Shown one piece after another: positions 34,150-45,070 of a stretch of DNA of 64,000 bases. Source of the stretch: Theocolax elegans (lineage: Eukaryota; Arthropoda; Insecta; Hymenoptera; Cerocephalidae); NCBI GenBank assembly GCA_026168455.1, contig CM047431.1, positions 7,462,943 through 7,526,942 of the forward strand, written 5' to 3'. The notes beneath the pieces were generated by a model, which saw only the letters and a list, made by a program, of their open reading frames with translations, did not search any database and was not told the origin of the DNA. How positions within the stretch are numbered: the first letter of the stretch is position 1; each line of letters opens with the position of its first letter. Both the position numbers and the translations under genes were made by a program.

Positions 34150-35955
34150 CAGGGTGTTCTTTTAATGATTCCGTTCCTTCGGCATACATGCAGAGCAGGA
34201 GATTCTAAGCAACTTTTTCCTTTAGCAAATTTTGATTTGATGCATAATTAATAAGATAATGTCAATTAAAGTTACAAATAAATCAGCGAAGGAGAGCGCG
34301 CCTGAGCGTACTGAGGCAAGTTGCGGGGCAAGCGGCGCGAGGAAGAGTCGCTTGGAGAGGGAAGAGGTAACTCGCGGTAGGAGAAGAAAGAGAGACAGAA
34401 AATGAGAGCGCGGGAGAATGAAATTTTCTGGAGTTTACGTATAGCGAGTCATTTTTTTTATCGATCATTTTTTATACTCGTAGTATAAAATAATAAATTT
34501 TTTCATTGTTTAATGACTAATAGCCACTAATTAAAAAAACTTCAGAATATGAATTCATTGCGGTTCAAGAATTTTTTACTTTTTTAGTGCGAATAAAAAT
34601 ATGCGAGATTTAATTTTATTGTCCGTCATTTTTTCTACTCATAGTGTAAATGCTTATTTACAAAAATTGATAATATTGTTATCAATTTTTTGAACATTTA
34701 GCGTCATTTAGCCGATGAAATAAAATATTATCAGAATATGATTTAATTGTTTTTGATGAATTTCTCCGTTTAACAACAAATAAAAAATTGTAAGAATTTT
34801 TTTTAATATCGATCGTATTTTTTACTTCTAGTATAAATCCTATTTTACAAAAATTAATAATTATTTAATAAATTATTTGATTATTTAACGACTTATAGCC
34901 GCAAAATACAAAATTTATCAGAATATGAATTCAAAGCGCTTCTTGAATTTATCTCATTAAGTGCAAATAAAAATATGCGAGATTTAATTTTATTGTTCTT
35001 CATTTTTTTTACTTAAGTGTAATTGCTTAGTTACAAAAATTGATAATATTGTTATTAATTTTTTGAACAATTAGCGTCATTTAGCCGATGGAATAAAATA
35101 TTATCAGAATATGATTTATTGTTTTTGTGAATACTCCGATTAACAACAAATAAAAAATTGTAAGAATTTTTTTTAATATCGATCGTATTTTTTACTTCTA
35201 GTATAAATCCTATTTTACAAAAATTAATAATTATTTAATAAATTATTTGATTATTTAACGACTTATAGCCGCAAAATACAAAATTTATCAGAATATGAAT
35301 TCAAAGCGCTTCTTGAATTTATCTCATTAAGTGCAAATAAAAATATGCGAGATTAATTTTATTGTTCTTCATTTTTTTTACTTAAGTGTAATTGCTTAGT
35401 TACAAAAATTGATAATATTGTTATTAATTTTTTGAACATCTAGCGCCTTTTAGCCGATGGAAAAAATATTATCAGAATATGATTTATTGTTTTTGATGAA
35501 TTTCTCCGATTAACAACAAATAAAAAATTGTAAGAATTTTTTTTAATATCGATCGTATTTTTTACTTCTAGTATAAATCCTATTTTACAAAAATTAATAA
35601 TTATTTAATAAATTAATAAAATATTATCAGAATATGATTTAATTGTTTTGATGAATTTCTCCGATTAACAACAAATAAAAAATTGTCAGAATTTTTTTAA
35701 TATCGATCGTATTTTTTACATCTAGTATAAATCCTATTTACAAAAATTAATAATTATTTAATAAATTATTTGATTATTAACGACTTATAGCCGCAAATAC
35801 AAAATTTATCAGAATATGAATTCAGTGCGCTGCTTGTATTTATCTCATTAAGTGCAAATAAAAATATGCGAGATGTAATTTTATTGTCCTTCATTTTTTT
35901 TACTTATAGTGTAAATGCTGATTTACAAGAATTGATAATATTGTTATCAATTCCC
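34150..35955. repeat. Left inverted repeat with about 370-bp subrepeats
   Basis: The outer 350 bp are unique and contain a GC-richer patch (34285-34440). The inner part is a tandem array with a unit of about 370 bp; the mark gcgagat-taattttattg recurs near 34605, 34979, 35349 and 35872. One unit near 35600 is partly deleted or duplicated. The open frame at 34283-34468 lies in this repeat and is mirrored at 56898-57083, so it is not a gene. Confidence 0.8.
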
Positions 35956-36796
35956 AAATTTTCTTTTAATGCGTATAATTAATAAAACATGCCCAAAATT
36001 TTTGAAAGTTTACCCTATTAAAACTAAAATAAAGTCGAAAGTATAAAAAAAAATTTGCCCATAGTAGTATTTGATCCTTAGATGTTTAGCTCGGGAGACT
36101 CATTCCTTAACACTAAGCAATTTTGTTATTTATGGTATAATGCTCGTTTCAGGTTATATCAATCAGTTGAATCTTCAATCGCACAATTTTTAAACTTCGG
36201 AATAATATTGCCCGTGCTAAGTTCGTAAAAGAAAAATTCTCCCAAACTTCAGAAAGTTTATGATAACCCTTATGTAAAATTCCTGCAGATAATTATGCAG
36301 TGAAAAAAATACACAATTGTATATAAATACCTACAGAAAAACGTACATGACATTATACATATAAGTTTTCTGCACAAAAACATACAGGCAAATGTATAGA
36401 AATTTGTAGACAAAATCGAGCTGATGATTTTACAGATAAATGTACACAATATTGTTAGTTGACTCTGCTAATATATCTGCAAGGTTTTCGTCATAGTTTG
36501 TAGCTAAAAATTAAGCACTAGGTTATGTAGAGAAGCATACAAGGTAATGTACATGAACATCTGCACTAAAGCGTATGGAATAAACGTCGATTTGAAAATT
36601 AATTTAAACTTAAATAATAAATAAAATAAAGATGAAAGAAAGTAGAATGAAACGAAAAAAAAGTCGAATTAACTGAAAAAAAAATCGACGGCACCAGGAT
36701 TCGAACCCACAACCTTTTTATCCTCCGCGAAACAAAAGAAAAACAAAAATCCGCACATCAATTGTTTTACATTTACTCAGTAGCTTCTCTATCGCG
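35956..36796. other. Upstream region of the transposase gene
   Basis: AT-rich, with scattered variants of tacagaaaa/gtacatga (36300-36560). It includes a tRNA-like T-arm at 36691-36718. The transposase promoter should lie here, but I see no clear TATA or initiator that I would defend. Confidence 0.5.
36691..36725 (-). other. tRNA-like T-arm/B-box fragment
   Basis: The minus strand reads ggttgtgggttcgaatcctg, close to a tRNA T-arm with the GGTTCGAATCC B-box, followed by gtgcc. No D-arm or anticodon arm is recognisable upstream on that strand. It is probably a remnant of a tRNA-derived SINE. Confidence 0.4.
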
Positions 36797-37432
36797 ATGG
36801 AGAGACGTGCGCGATTGGGGTATTCGCGCGAGGAGTATGCACAAATGGTGCACTTTTTTTATTTGAATGGTGGCCAATTAGCACCGGCTGCACGTGCATA
36901 CAGAGAAAGGTGGCCAAATAGACGTCATCCGGATCCTGACACGATTGGTGCCGCGCATCGGCGGTTTATGGCGACTGCGGATGCGGCGCCAGGACCCCGA
37001 GACGTCGGTCAGCAGCGTGTGGTGCTGAATCCGCAGATGGAGGAGAGGATCGAGGACCTCGTGGAAGCGGACCCGACAACGAGTTGCCGATCTATAGGAC
37101 GGCAACTGAACGTGTCGCACAGCCGTGTGCACAGCGTGTTACGAGATGCCGGCAAACATCCGTACCATTACACCAGGGTACAACAACTCTTGCCAGGGGA
37201 CTACGAGCTTCGAGTTGGATTTTCTGGTGGACTGCTCGCCCAAATTCGGCGTGAACCCCGTTTTCACCACAAAATTCTATATACCGACGAGTGCACGTTT
37301 ACGCGCAATGGGACGCTAAACCAGCATAATTATCATTATTGGTCAGACATTAATCCACACCTTGTACGCGAATCAAAGTTCCAGTACAGATGGTCCCTAA
37401 ATGTATGGGCTGGAATGATGGGGAATAAGATT
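36797..37432 (+). CDS. Mariner-type transposase, exon 1
   Basis: 212 codons. The first 130 residues form helix-turn-helix type DNA-binding segments (SREEYAQMVHFFYLNGG early; TTSCRSIGRQLNVSHSRVHSVL at about residues 95-116). The catalytic domain begins with LYTDECTFTRNG, whose Asp is the first acidic residue, and then the HYWSDINPH and LNVWAGMMGNKI blocks. At GNKI the frame meets gtaagt, a consensus 5' splice site at 37433. Exon 2 starts with the residues expected next. The enzyme would cut and paste the element at TA sites. ATG 36797 is the first in frame. I see no lesion. Confidence 0.75.
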
Positions 37433-37559
37433 GTAAGTAAATTTGTATACTTACATTTCTATAATTAATAAATTTTTATTAAATTTGCAAGATTTAAATT
37501 AGTCACTTTTTTTTACTTTTTTTTAATTTTTTTCTACAAGCCCCTTAATCTCACCGGAT

Positions 37560-37841
37560 ATCCCGAAATTACAAATTGATGTCATTCTTCAATTTTCTTT
37601 ATATTAATAAGTTATGTTTGTCTTAGTACTAGAAATATGTAGGAAAAGATTGATCGTTTGGAAAAAGATTGAAGGGTTGTTTATGAGGGATAAAAAGTGT
37701 CATTTTTGCCATAATCAGCTTTTTTGTTCGGTTTTCTCGAAATTTAAAGATGTTGAATTCATTTAATTTTCTTTATATTTGTAGGTTAGGTTTGTCTTAG
37801 TATTAGAAAGATGTAGGAAAAGTTTGATCGTTTGTAAAAAG
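37560..37841 (+). repeat. Intronic satellite, left part
   Basis: About one and a half units of the same 176-bp repeat as at 52271-54610 (gaaaaagattga, gagggataaaaagtgtcat, then ttgccataatcag). It is broken at 37841 by the 3' LTR of Gypsy-2. Confidence 0.7.
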
Positions 37842-38912
37842 TGTGACGTGGTATTCGCGTGCCCGGGTGAAATTAATTAATTAATGTAATTAAATTAACC
37901 GTTGGGCCGCGTTGCCCAATACCGCGCACACAATTAATTTATTTATTCGCGAACTGCGGGCTGTCGCCAGGAACACGAGTTCGCTGGGACGATCGGTATG
38001 GAGGATTCGGGCAATCCTCCTTGCCTCGACACGATATAAATTAATATTAACGAATGTCGGCGGGAGCGGGGAGAAATAAAATAAACACACAATGAATTAA
38101 AATAAAAAGATTAAAACATTTATTTTAATATATTTAACAATTGGCCATCCAGGCCGTGTGCAGCGACAATACAGAACACGCGCGGGCGGAAGTCCCGGGA
38201 AACCTGTCGGATCAAGATTCTCGCCTGCGACAGGTTTCGCACCCAGGAACCGCTGTTCGAGTACCGCTGTACTCGAACACACTCCCGTGGTACACACACA
38301 CACAAGGGAGGGGGGAGGATCACGATAATAAATAGCACTTACCGGTGACGCTCCTCGGGGATGGCCCAGCCGATCCTCGGCGACTGGTCGACCTCCTTGA
38401 CAAGAGGACGACCGGTGGTTGAGGTGGTGAAGGCGGCCCTTGCCGCGGCGAGCGAGTCGCGATCCGCGGTATCACTCGCGCACGACCCCGTCCTTGGTTA
38501 CACACACTCACAAGCACAGAACACGCGTTCAGCCCACCCGGGTCTCCGCACCTAGCTCTGCTCCGGAACAACCGTTCACAGAGCTTAATGCAGGAGGGGG
38601 GTGGGGCGCACTCTCGGCACTCACGAGCAGTACGGAATCACGTCAAAACAATGATTCGTCTTGGTCGACGGATCATTACACACTGCTTAGGCGATCGCCT
38701 AATTTCCCGAAAAAGGGATGGAAGTGGGGAAACTCACACACTCTTTCGCGCTTCCATCCCTACGTATAGTCGCGCGCGTAATTGTACACTCGTAGAAAAG
38801 TAAACAAATGTCGTCGGTTGGCCTTGACATACGAAAGGCTCCGACGACTTACAATTCGCGAATTTAAGTACTCTATTCGTCGTGAATAGATTGTGTGACG
38901 ATTTCCGTCACA
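37842..38912 (-). repeat. Gypsy-2 3' LTR
   Basis: 1071 bp from TGTGACG to CGTCACA. It has the perfect palindrome ttaggcgatcgcctaa (about 38686-38701), a 10-bp stem gggatggaag/cttccatccc (38715-38724 with 38751-38760) and a GTCGTCGG/CCGACGAC stem with an inner GCCTT/AAGGC stem (about 38811-38848). It is about 590 bp longer than the 5' LTR because that one lacks a middle section. Confidence 0.85.
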
Positions 38913-38928
38913 AAGCCCCCCCCTAGAC
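38913..38928 (-). other. Gypsy-2 polypurine tract
   Basis: On the element strand this is CTAG, a G-run and CTT, touching the LTR end, as in Gypsy-1. It serves as the plus-strand primer. The G-run is shorter here than in Gypsy-1. Confidence 0.75.
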
Positions 38929-39003
38929 TCCACTTCCCTCGGGAAGGCCGAGTCGAAAGAAAGGCACAATCTATCTACGACTGCGCGCTGTACGTTTCTC
39001 TTC

Positions 39004-39430
39004 TTAATGTCGGGAAGGAATACGATCCCTAAGGATCCGGACCACCTCCTGCCCTATCTCTCGTGCAATATCGGAAGGGAGGTTGGCGGCGGCCTCCAGC
39101 AACAGACGACATTCCCTGAGAATGTCCGTCTCGTTTCTGGATTGGTCGGCCGTCGCCGGTGACCCAGCCGATGAAGCCCGTACTTCTTGGACAGTACGGT
39201 GTTCGGACCCAACCCCCCGTTTCTGTGTCGGCTTGCGAGGTGGTTTAACCACGCTCGTAGAGGCGTCAACGTCCATCGGGTTGGGTCGTCGCAAGCCACT
39301 AGGCCCAGCCTTCGGTGACTGCTTCTTACGAGGTTTTGGGGACGGGGTGTCCATACCTTCCTCCCCGACTGGTGGTTGGGCAGGGACTGGCTGAGCGCCG
39401 CTCTCTCCCTCTCTGGATTGGTCAAGACAG
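39004..39430 (-). pseudogene. Gypsy-2 extra ORF, C-terminal part after the LINE insertion
   Basis: The minus-strand frame runs open from the LINE junction (about 39430): DQSREGESGAQPVPAQ, then MDTPSPKPRKKQSPKAGPSG, and a C-terminal ILRECRLLLEAAANLPSD with IGQEVVRILRD. It ends in a stop at 39004-39006, about 90 bp before the polypurine tract. It probably belongs to the same protein as 40432-41622, since the two share Pro/Ser/Lys-rich style and strand. No domain is recognised. Confidence 0.5.
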
Positions 39431-40078
39431 GTATTAACTATCTCGAGCCGTGTACATGGGGTTTTACACTCGTTACGATATTATAAAAAGACGTTGTCTC
39501 GTGGTCTTAGAAAGAGATTGGTGGAGGCTCTGATTTTTCCGCACTTCGACTATGCATGTGCGGTGTTTAACGATGTTGACCAGACCAGAAATCTGAAACT
39601 CCAAAGACTGCTAAATGCTTGTGTCCGATTCGTGTGGGGAGACATAGCAAGGAGAGATCATGTAACTCCTTATAGGTTAAGTCTCAGGTGGTTGTCAGTT
39701 GAGTCCAGACGCTCATACCTCATTGGATCACTTGCGTACAATATCATTGCTCATAACTCACCCACATATCTGGCAAACCATTTTATAAAAATAAATACCC
39801 TCTCTCACAACCCTCGCACCTCTACTCGTCATCCTTCAAAATTGCTACATTATCTTCCCCCTCGTACAGAGTCTCTGAATAAATCTTTTGTCATCACCGC
39901 ATCTAAAATCATTAACGAATTTTCTACATTTTCATTCGACACTTCATCCATCACTCATTTCAAAAACGCATTATTCGATCATATGTTTGGACTTGACAAA
40001 ACTGCCTGGGAAATTAGAGTTCGAAACGAGGGGTTGACACCTCCTCAGATCCCTCACCTAAACCTAAATCTAGAATAA
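39431..40078 (+). pseudogene. LINE reverse transcriptase C-terminal fragment
   Basis: 215 codons, open from the insertion junction: TISSRVHGVLHSLRYYKKTL, then LIFPHFDYACAVFND, KLQRLLNACVRFVWG and a C-terminal FVITASKIINEFSTF. This is the thumb and tail of a LINE ORF2, as in LINE-B 10590-12010. There is no catalytic part. It ends with TAA 40076-40078. Confidence 0.75.
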
Positions 40079-40375
40079 GTTGTATAAATGTTTTAATGCG
40101 TAATTTTTATCGAATTGTAAAAATTTTATATATGCTTAATTATTTATTTATTTATTATTTTTATATATATATTGTTTTAATCGTTAACCAATATTGTTAT
40201 ATAACTATTGTTGTTTTTATTTTTATTATGTTATTGTTTTATTTTAAATTTTATACACGCTATTGTTGTTTTATATTACTATTATTGTAATTATCGTCAA
40301 ATGTATTTGTATAATAGTGCCTACGGGGTCTCAACCCCAAGGCCAAATAAAATTTATTCATTCATTCATTCATTC
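39431..40375 (+). mobile_element. LINE 3' fragment inserted in the Gypsy-2 extra ORF
   Basis: A severely 5'-truncated LINE on the strand opposite to its host. It has the end of a reverse transcriptase, then an AT-rich 3' UTR, a CGGGGTCTCAACCCC stem, AATAAA at about 40346 and four TTCA units. The tail resembles that of LINE-A. Clear target duplications are not visible. Confidence 0.8.
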
Positions 40376-40431
40376 TCTTCTCGTCCCTGCCGTGATGATT
40401 CGGCTGCTGACTGGTTGGCTGAGGGAGTAGT

Positions 40432-41622
40432 TCAATTCTCTTGGTACTCCCTCAGCTTCTGGTCTGCCTTAGCTTGGACGACAGCACTGAGGGCAACCTT
40501 CACCTGTTCGAAGGGCCCCGTGCTGTCTAAGCCGAAGGCAGCAGCCTGGCGGCGAGTCGCCTCTTCTACTCGGCGACCCACCACCACTTCCGCATAGGAG
40601 GGCTTGGGCCCAGAAGGCTTCACAAACGAGCCCTTCTTGGGTCCCTCCCTGCGGGTGGGCGTCTCCCTCCGCCGATTCTTGGACTCGTTCTGGCTGTCCC
40701 GTTGCTTCGACCGCTTCGGTCTCTGCTGAGGTGCAGGGACCTTGGCAACCGAAACCTGGGAAGCAACTGTCGAGAACGGCGAGTATCCCCGCTCTTGGAT
40801 CCAGATGGCATAGGATCGAGAGCATCTTGGACACTCACTCACTGCCACCCCTCGGCGGCCGCAATTGAAGCAGTGTATCGATTGCGGTGCCGCGCACTCC
40901 CGGTGGCTGTGGTCCATCGCCCAGCAGTTAAAACAAGCCATTTTAGGCGGATCTACCGACCTATCGAAAGGTAGAGGAACCAATCGACGGAGGACGATCC
41001 CCCTAGTAATGACTGGGCCGGATGACAATGGCCCAGCCTTGGCTTGTTCCGTCAGGGTCTCGACCCCAACATCGAGTTCCCCTGCGGTTGATGGGACTAT
41101 GACGGACACAGCTCCCGCCCTCAAGCACGGACTCTCCGTCACTTGGGGGTTGGCTGGGACTCCTGACTCATAGTCATCCATCGTCAACTGCCGTCTGCCG
41201 CTGCTCTTCTTCTTCTTGCGGCGTGGGCGATTATCGGCGGCGGCCTTTCGCCGCTCCCGTTCTGCCTCGCGTAGATCTTCTACGTAGTCGGCGGGGTAGA
41301 TATTGGTGGACGACCCCAGTGCTAACACCGCAGGTACGTCCACCTCCATCTGCTCCACCTGGGTCGTATCACCCGATGACGGGATATCAATCGTCGAGGT
41401 TCGGGGTGGTCCTTCCATCTCGATGAGTACTTCGTCGATTTCCCGCACGGACTGGTCACATCCAGCGAGTGGGTCATCAACGGGCACCTCGAGACAGTCG
41501 GAGGCCACTCCGACGACCTCTTCGGCAACACCCGACGTCGGAGTGTCTTTCCCCAGCAGATTGATCGGAGGCGACGATGGATCAACACCGTCTCCTGCCT
41601 CCAGGTCTCGGTTCTGGTCCAT
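40432..41622 (-). CDS. Gypsy-2 extra ORF: Gag-like zinc-knuckle protein, main part
   Basis: A frame of 396 codons from ATG 41622 (MDQNRDLEAGD). An upstream ATG at 41643 would fall before a likely splice acceptor, so I prefer 41622. The N-terminal 100 residues are acidic. A Lys/Arg patch (RPRRKKKKSSGRRQL) follows. Two knuckles, CFNCWAMDHSHREC and CFNCGRRGVAVSECPRC, come at about residues 238-275, then basic residues and KPSYAEVV. The knuckles resemble the third Cys cluster of Gypsy-2 Gag (CGTSGVTLQTCPNC). The position after pol is where errantiviruses carry env, but there is no signal peptide or membrane segment, so it is not an Env. It ends in TGA 40432-40434; the same frame goes on to the LINE junction. 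Confidence 0.6.
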   Translation of the reverse strand: MDQNRDLEAGDGVDPSSPPINLLGKDTPTSGVAEEVVGVASDCLEVPVDDPLAGCDQSVREIDEVLIEMEGPPRTSTIDIPSSGDTTQVEQMEVDVPAVLALGSSTNIYPADYVEDLREAERERRKAAADNRPRRKKKKSSGRRQLTMDDYESGVPANPQVTESPCLRAGAVSVIVPSTAGELDVGVETLTEQAKAGPLSSGPVITRGIVLRRLVPLPFDRSVDPPKMACFNCWAMDHSHRECAAPQSIHCFNCGRRGVAVSECPRCSRSYAIWIQERGYSPFSTVASQVSVAKVPAPQQRPKRSKQRDSQNESKNRRRETPTRREGPKKGSFVKPSGPKPSYAEVVVGRRVEEATRRQAAAFGLDSTGPFEQVKVALSAVVQAKADQKLREYQEN

Positions 41623-41652
41623 CGGGGAGCTGAAAGAAAACAAAAGGTTAAT
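41623..41652 (-). promoter_or_regulatory. Putative 3' splice site before the extra ORF
   Basis: The minus strand reads gactaattaac, then ccttttgttttctttcag, with the AG at 41631-41630 and the ATG eight bases further. Branch-point-like, pyrimidine tract and AG are in the usual spacing. This suggests expression from a spliced subgenomic RNA, as for env in gypsy-type elements. No donor was identified. Confidence 0.45.
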
Positions 41653-41810
41653 TAGTCATAATTAAAGGTAAATTACAAATAATGGAGGATTGCCCATTCA
41701 CTCACACACAAGCATTCTCAAATATCACTCTCTCAATGCATGGCATACAGTTACCAGGCCCAACCTTCGATAACTGTTCTCATGCGAACCGATACGCAAC
41801 CCTTACTGCT

Positions 41811-43545
41811 TTACTTGACAACCCGAGGTGGTACATATCTTTTTACATCAGATATGTGTACCTCGGTCCGTTTCCGACCGGACTCTTCTAGTCTCAGAAT
41901 TACTGGAGATAGTACTTCTTTAACTTCGAAGGGTCCGTCATACTTTGGTGCCAGTTTCGCAGATATGCCCTTCGCACCTTGGGAAAGCGTTCGGTACTTC
42001 CTCATGACTAGATCTCCTACCTGAAACGAGGCAATACGTCTGTTTCTGTTGTAGGTCTTTTCTTGACGTCTTTGCTCCTCGTCAATGTATTTCTTGACCA
42101 AGTCGCGTAGAGCATCAAGTCTTTTAAGACGATCTAGCCATACTTCGGGATTGTCCAGGATCTTAAATTCCTGTTTTTCCACTTCCCTGCGGAGACTCTT
42201 CACAGGTTGTGGATGACGCCCGAAGTTTAAGAACGCGGGTGAGACTTTGGTACTCGACTGCACTGCCGTGTTTATTGCATGACGAAATTCGTGCAAGTGT
42301 GTGTCCCACCCCCGATGATCCGAATCCACAAACGTCGCAATCATCGTTTTTAACGTTCTATTTGTTCTCTCCACCGGGTTGGCTTGTGGTCGGTAAGGAG
42401 CAGTTCTGACATGTTTTATGCCATACTCCTCCAGCATTCGCGACATGATGCCGTTGATGAACTCCGTCCCATTATCCGTTATTAGGAAATCTGGCGTTTC
42501 CCAACGGAAGACTACGAGTTCCTCGAATGCTTTCGACACCGACTTACCGGTCGCCGTACGTAATGGTTTGAGCTCTATCCACCTTGTAAACAAGTCTTGA
42601 AATACTATGATGTATTTGTATTGACTTTTACTACGTGGAAGCTCCATTACGTCTGCTGCCACAACAGCCCAGGGTCTCTCAATGTTACGTTTACCCATCA
42701 AGCCTTGAGGACATGCTTGAGACGTCTTATAGCTCTGACAGATCAGACACTGTAAAACAAATTGGCGGGTATCGTGGTAGATACCTGGCCAATAATAGTC
42801 TCTCGCAACACGTTCGTAAGTCTTTTCGACTCCCATATGACCCATGGATGGGTGGAAATGAGAATCTACTAAGACTCGGTTCCTCTGCTCTAGGGGTAGA
42901 ACAAGGCGCCAGCCTTCTTCTCGTTCTGTTACAGAGTCCAAGATTTTATCACTTGTAAAACGATATAGCATATCATCCTCAATTTTCCACTCCGGAAATT
43001 TCTGAGGGCATGAGCGTACATCGTTTAATCTAGCAATATACCATGGGTCTGTAATTACTTCGAACGAGGCAATCTCTTCTTCGTCGGGGTCTGGGTTGAC
43101 GGTACGAGAAAGCGCGTCCGGGACATAGTGCAAGGCTCCTTTCTTATGCACTATTACAAAATCCCATTGCTGCATTTCACGTATCCATGGTGCCAACCTA
43201 CCCGACGGCTCTCTGAGATTTTTGAGCCATTTGAGAGCACTATGGTCGGTCACAGCCGTGAATCGATAGGCCTCAATATATGGTCTCAATCTCTTAATAG
43301 CCCATATGAGAGCCAAGCATTCTTTTTCCGTTGTCATGTAATTACGTTCAGCGCGATTTAATAATCGACTGACGTAGACAATCGGATGCTCGAAACCCTC
43401 GTCGTCCAGTTGCGTCAACACCGCACCTATTGCTAAGTCACTAGCGTCACTTTGGACGGTAAATGGCTTAGAAAAGTCTGGACGGCTAATACAGGCGCTT
43501 CAGCTAACGCAACTCTAAGCTGACGAAACGCCTCCTCCTGCTCCT
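41811..43545 (-). pseudogene. Gypsy-2 pol, second part: RNase H and integrase
   Basis: From the break near 43484 the frame is open through TQLDDEGFEHPIVYVSRL (RNase H end), the HHCC zinc domain (HFHPSMGHMG ... CLICQSY), the integrase core with Asp in VVAADVMEL, Asp in ITDNGTEF and Glu in NPVERTNRT, and the C-terminal GPFEVKEVLSPV region, to the stop at 41811. The D,D,E residues are all present, so the integrase part itself looks intact. It is separated from RT by the stop and the frameshift. Confidence 0.8.
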
Positions 43546-43549
43546 CGCA

Positions 43550-45070
43550 TCAATCCCAAGCCTGGTCATTACGCAGCAACTTGGTAAGGGGAGCTTTAAT
43601 GTCAGCTTCTCGATTAATGAATCGAGAGTACCAGCCTACCATCCCGAGAAAGGATCTCAGCTGTTTGACATTACGAGGAGTAGGGTAATTAAGGACTGGA
43701 GCGACTCGTTCCTCGTCAGGCCTCAAGCCGTCCGCGTCCAATTTGTACCCAAGGAACGTTACGCTGGAACAACAGAACTCACACTTCTCTCGATTCACTT
43801 CGAGTCCAGCGTCATTCAACGTCCTTAGTACGTATTCGAGCCATTTTAGATGGTCCTCAAAAGTTTCGGTAATGACGATCAAGTCGTCTAAATAACCAAA
43901 CACATGAGGTTCCACCTTAGGCCCGAAGATTGCATCTATAAGCCGTGCAAAGGTCATAGGAGCATTCATGAGGCCAAAAGGCATTCTCGTGAACTGCCAC
44001 AGCCCCGACCCTGGTACAGCAAATGCAGTATAATGCCGGCTCGCCTCGGCCATTAATATTTGGAAGTACGCTTTCTTAAGATCAATTTTCGATATATACC
44101 TTGCATTATGCAGCTTATCCAATATGGTATCCATATTAGGAATTGGATAAGAATCACGTTTTGTGACTGCATTAAGGTCTCGAAAATCGATACAGAAGCG
44201 ATAACTTCCTTCGTCCTTGCGGACGATGACCGGAGCAGCTGACCAATCACTCGCACTCGGTTCAATAATGCCCTTGTCAAACATCTTTTTGACCTCACTC
44301 TGGGCAAATTCGAGGACCTTGGGAGACATACGTCTTGGCTTATGACGAACCGGTCTTGCACCAGGTTCAACCTCTATGTGGTGCTCCGTTAACGTCGTAA
44401 AGCCGTGGACGTCTCCCGAGGGCAAGAGTAGGCTTTCAACTAACTCTTTGACTTGTTTCCGCTGGTCGTCCTGTATCTCAATTATACCAGCACATTCAGC
44501 GGAAATCCTCGAATCGATGTCATGAGATGTATCTCTGACGAAGTGTCTCCAATCACTCTCGCCAATACGCCAAATAGCTTCGCCTAATTTGACTTCCATA
44601 TTCCAATGTTGTAGAAAATCCATACCGAGAATGATGGAATGCTCAATATTCTCTACAATTCTCAGTTGGATATTGCCATCAAGGCCTTCTACACAGAATA
44701 GAATGTCGATTAGGCCAAGGACTTTAAGTGCTGGTCCAGCCACACCTTTCACGATAACCTTGACAGGTCTCCATTTAAACTTGTACTGTTCGACAACATC
44801 TGATCGTACAAGAGAGACCATGGCGCCAGGATCGAAAAGTGCTTTAAAGTCCTTTCCACCGAGTCGTACCAAAAAGAATAGCCGGTTATCCGATTGGATT
44901 CCAGCAATTATCTGATCGGTTTGACTATCGTCGTTAGGAGTCGATGCCGTGTGCGTCATTTTAGACGTACTTCGTACGGCATCTGCCCCCCCCCCCTGAA
45001 CTGTACTTCTCGGCAACGAGTTTGTACGGTTCATGTTATGCACACCATCGACAACTACCTTCTCCACCAA
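43550..45070 (-). pseudogene. Gypsy-2 pol, first part: protease and reverse transcriptase
   Basis: A 506-residue frame. After a leader read through an 11-G run (QGGGAD) comes the protease with LFDPGAMVSLV, in which Pro replaces the usual Thr/Ser. The reverse transcriptase has FCIDFRDLNAV, KIDLKKAYFQI, RMPFGLMNAP, YLDDLIVIT and SVTFLGYKLD. The frame ends at TGA 43548-43550 in AWD, where Gypsy-1 has Trp (AWDW), and a one-base loss lies downstream near 43484. Pol polyprotein would copy the RNA; here it is cut in two. The start is probably reached by frameshifting, not by its own ATG. Confidence 0.8.

Noticed and set aside
34283..34468. 61-residue frame, repeated at 56898-57083
   Set aside because: It lies in the GC-rich patch of both inverted repeats. 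Its presence in both follows from the repeat, and it has no motif.
40432..41622. Extra Gypsy-2 ORF as an envelope gene
   Set aside because: The position fits, but there is no signal peptide, membrane segment or fusion-like region; the zinc knuckles point to a Gag-like protein.
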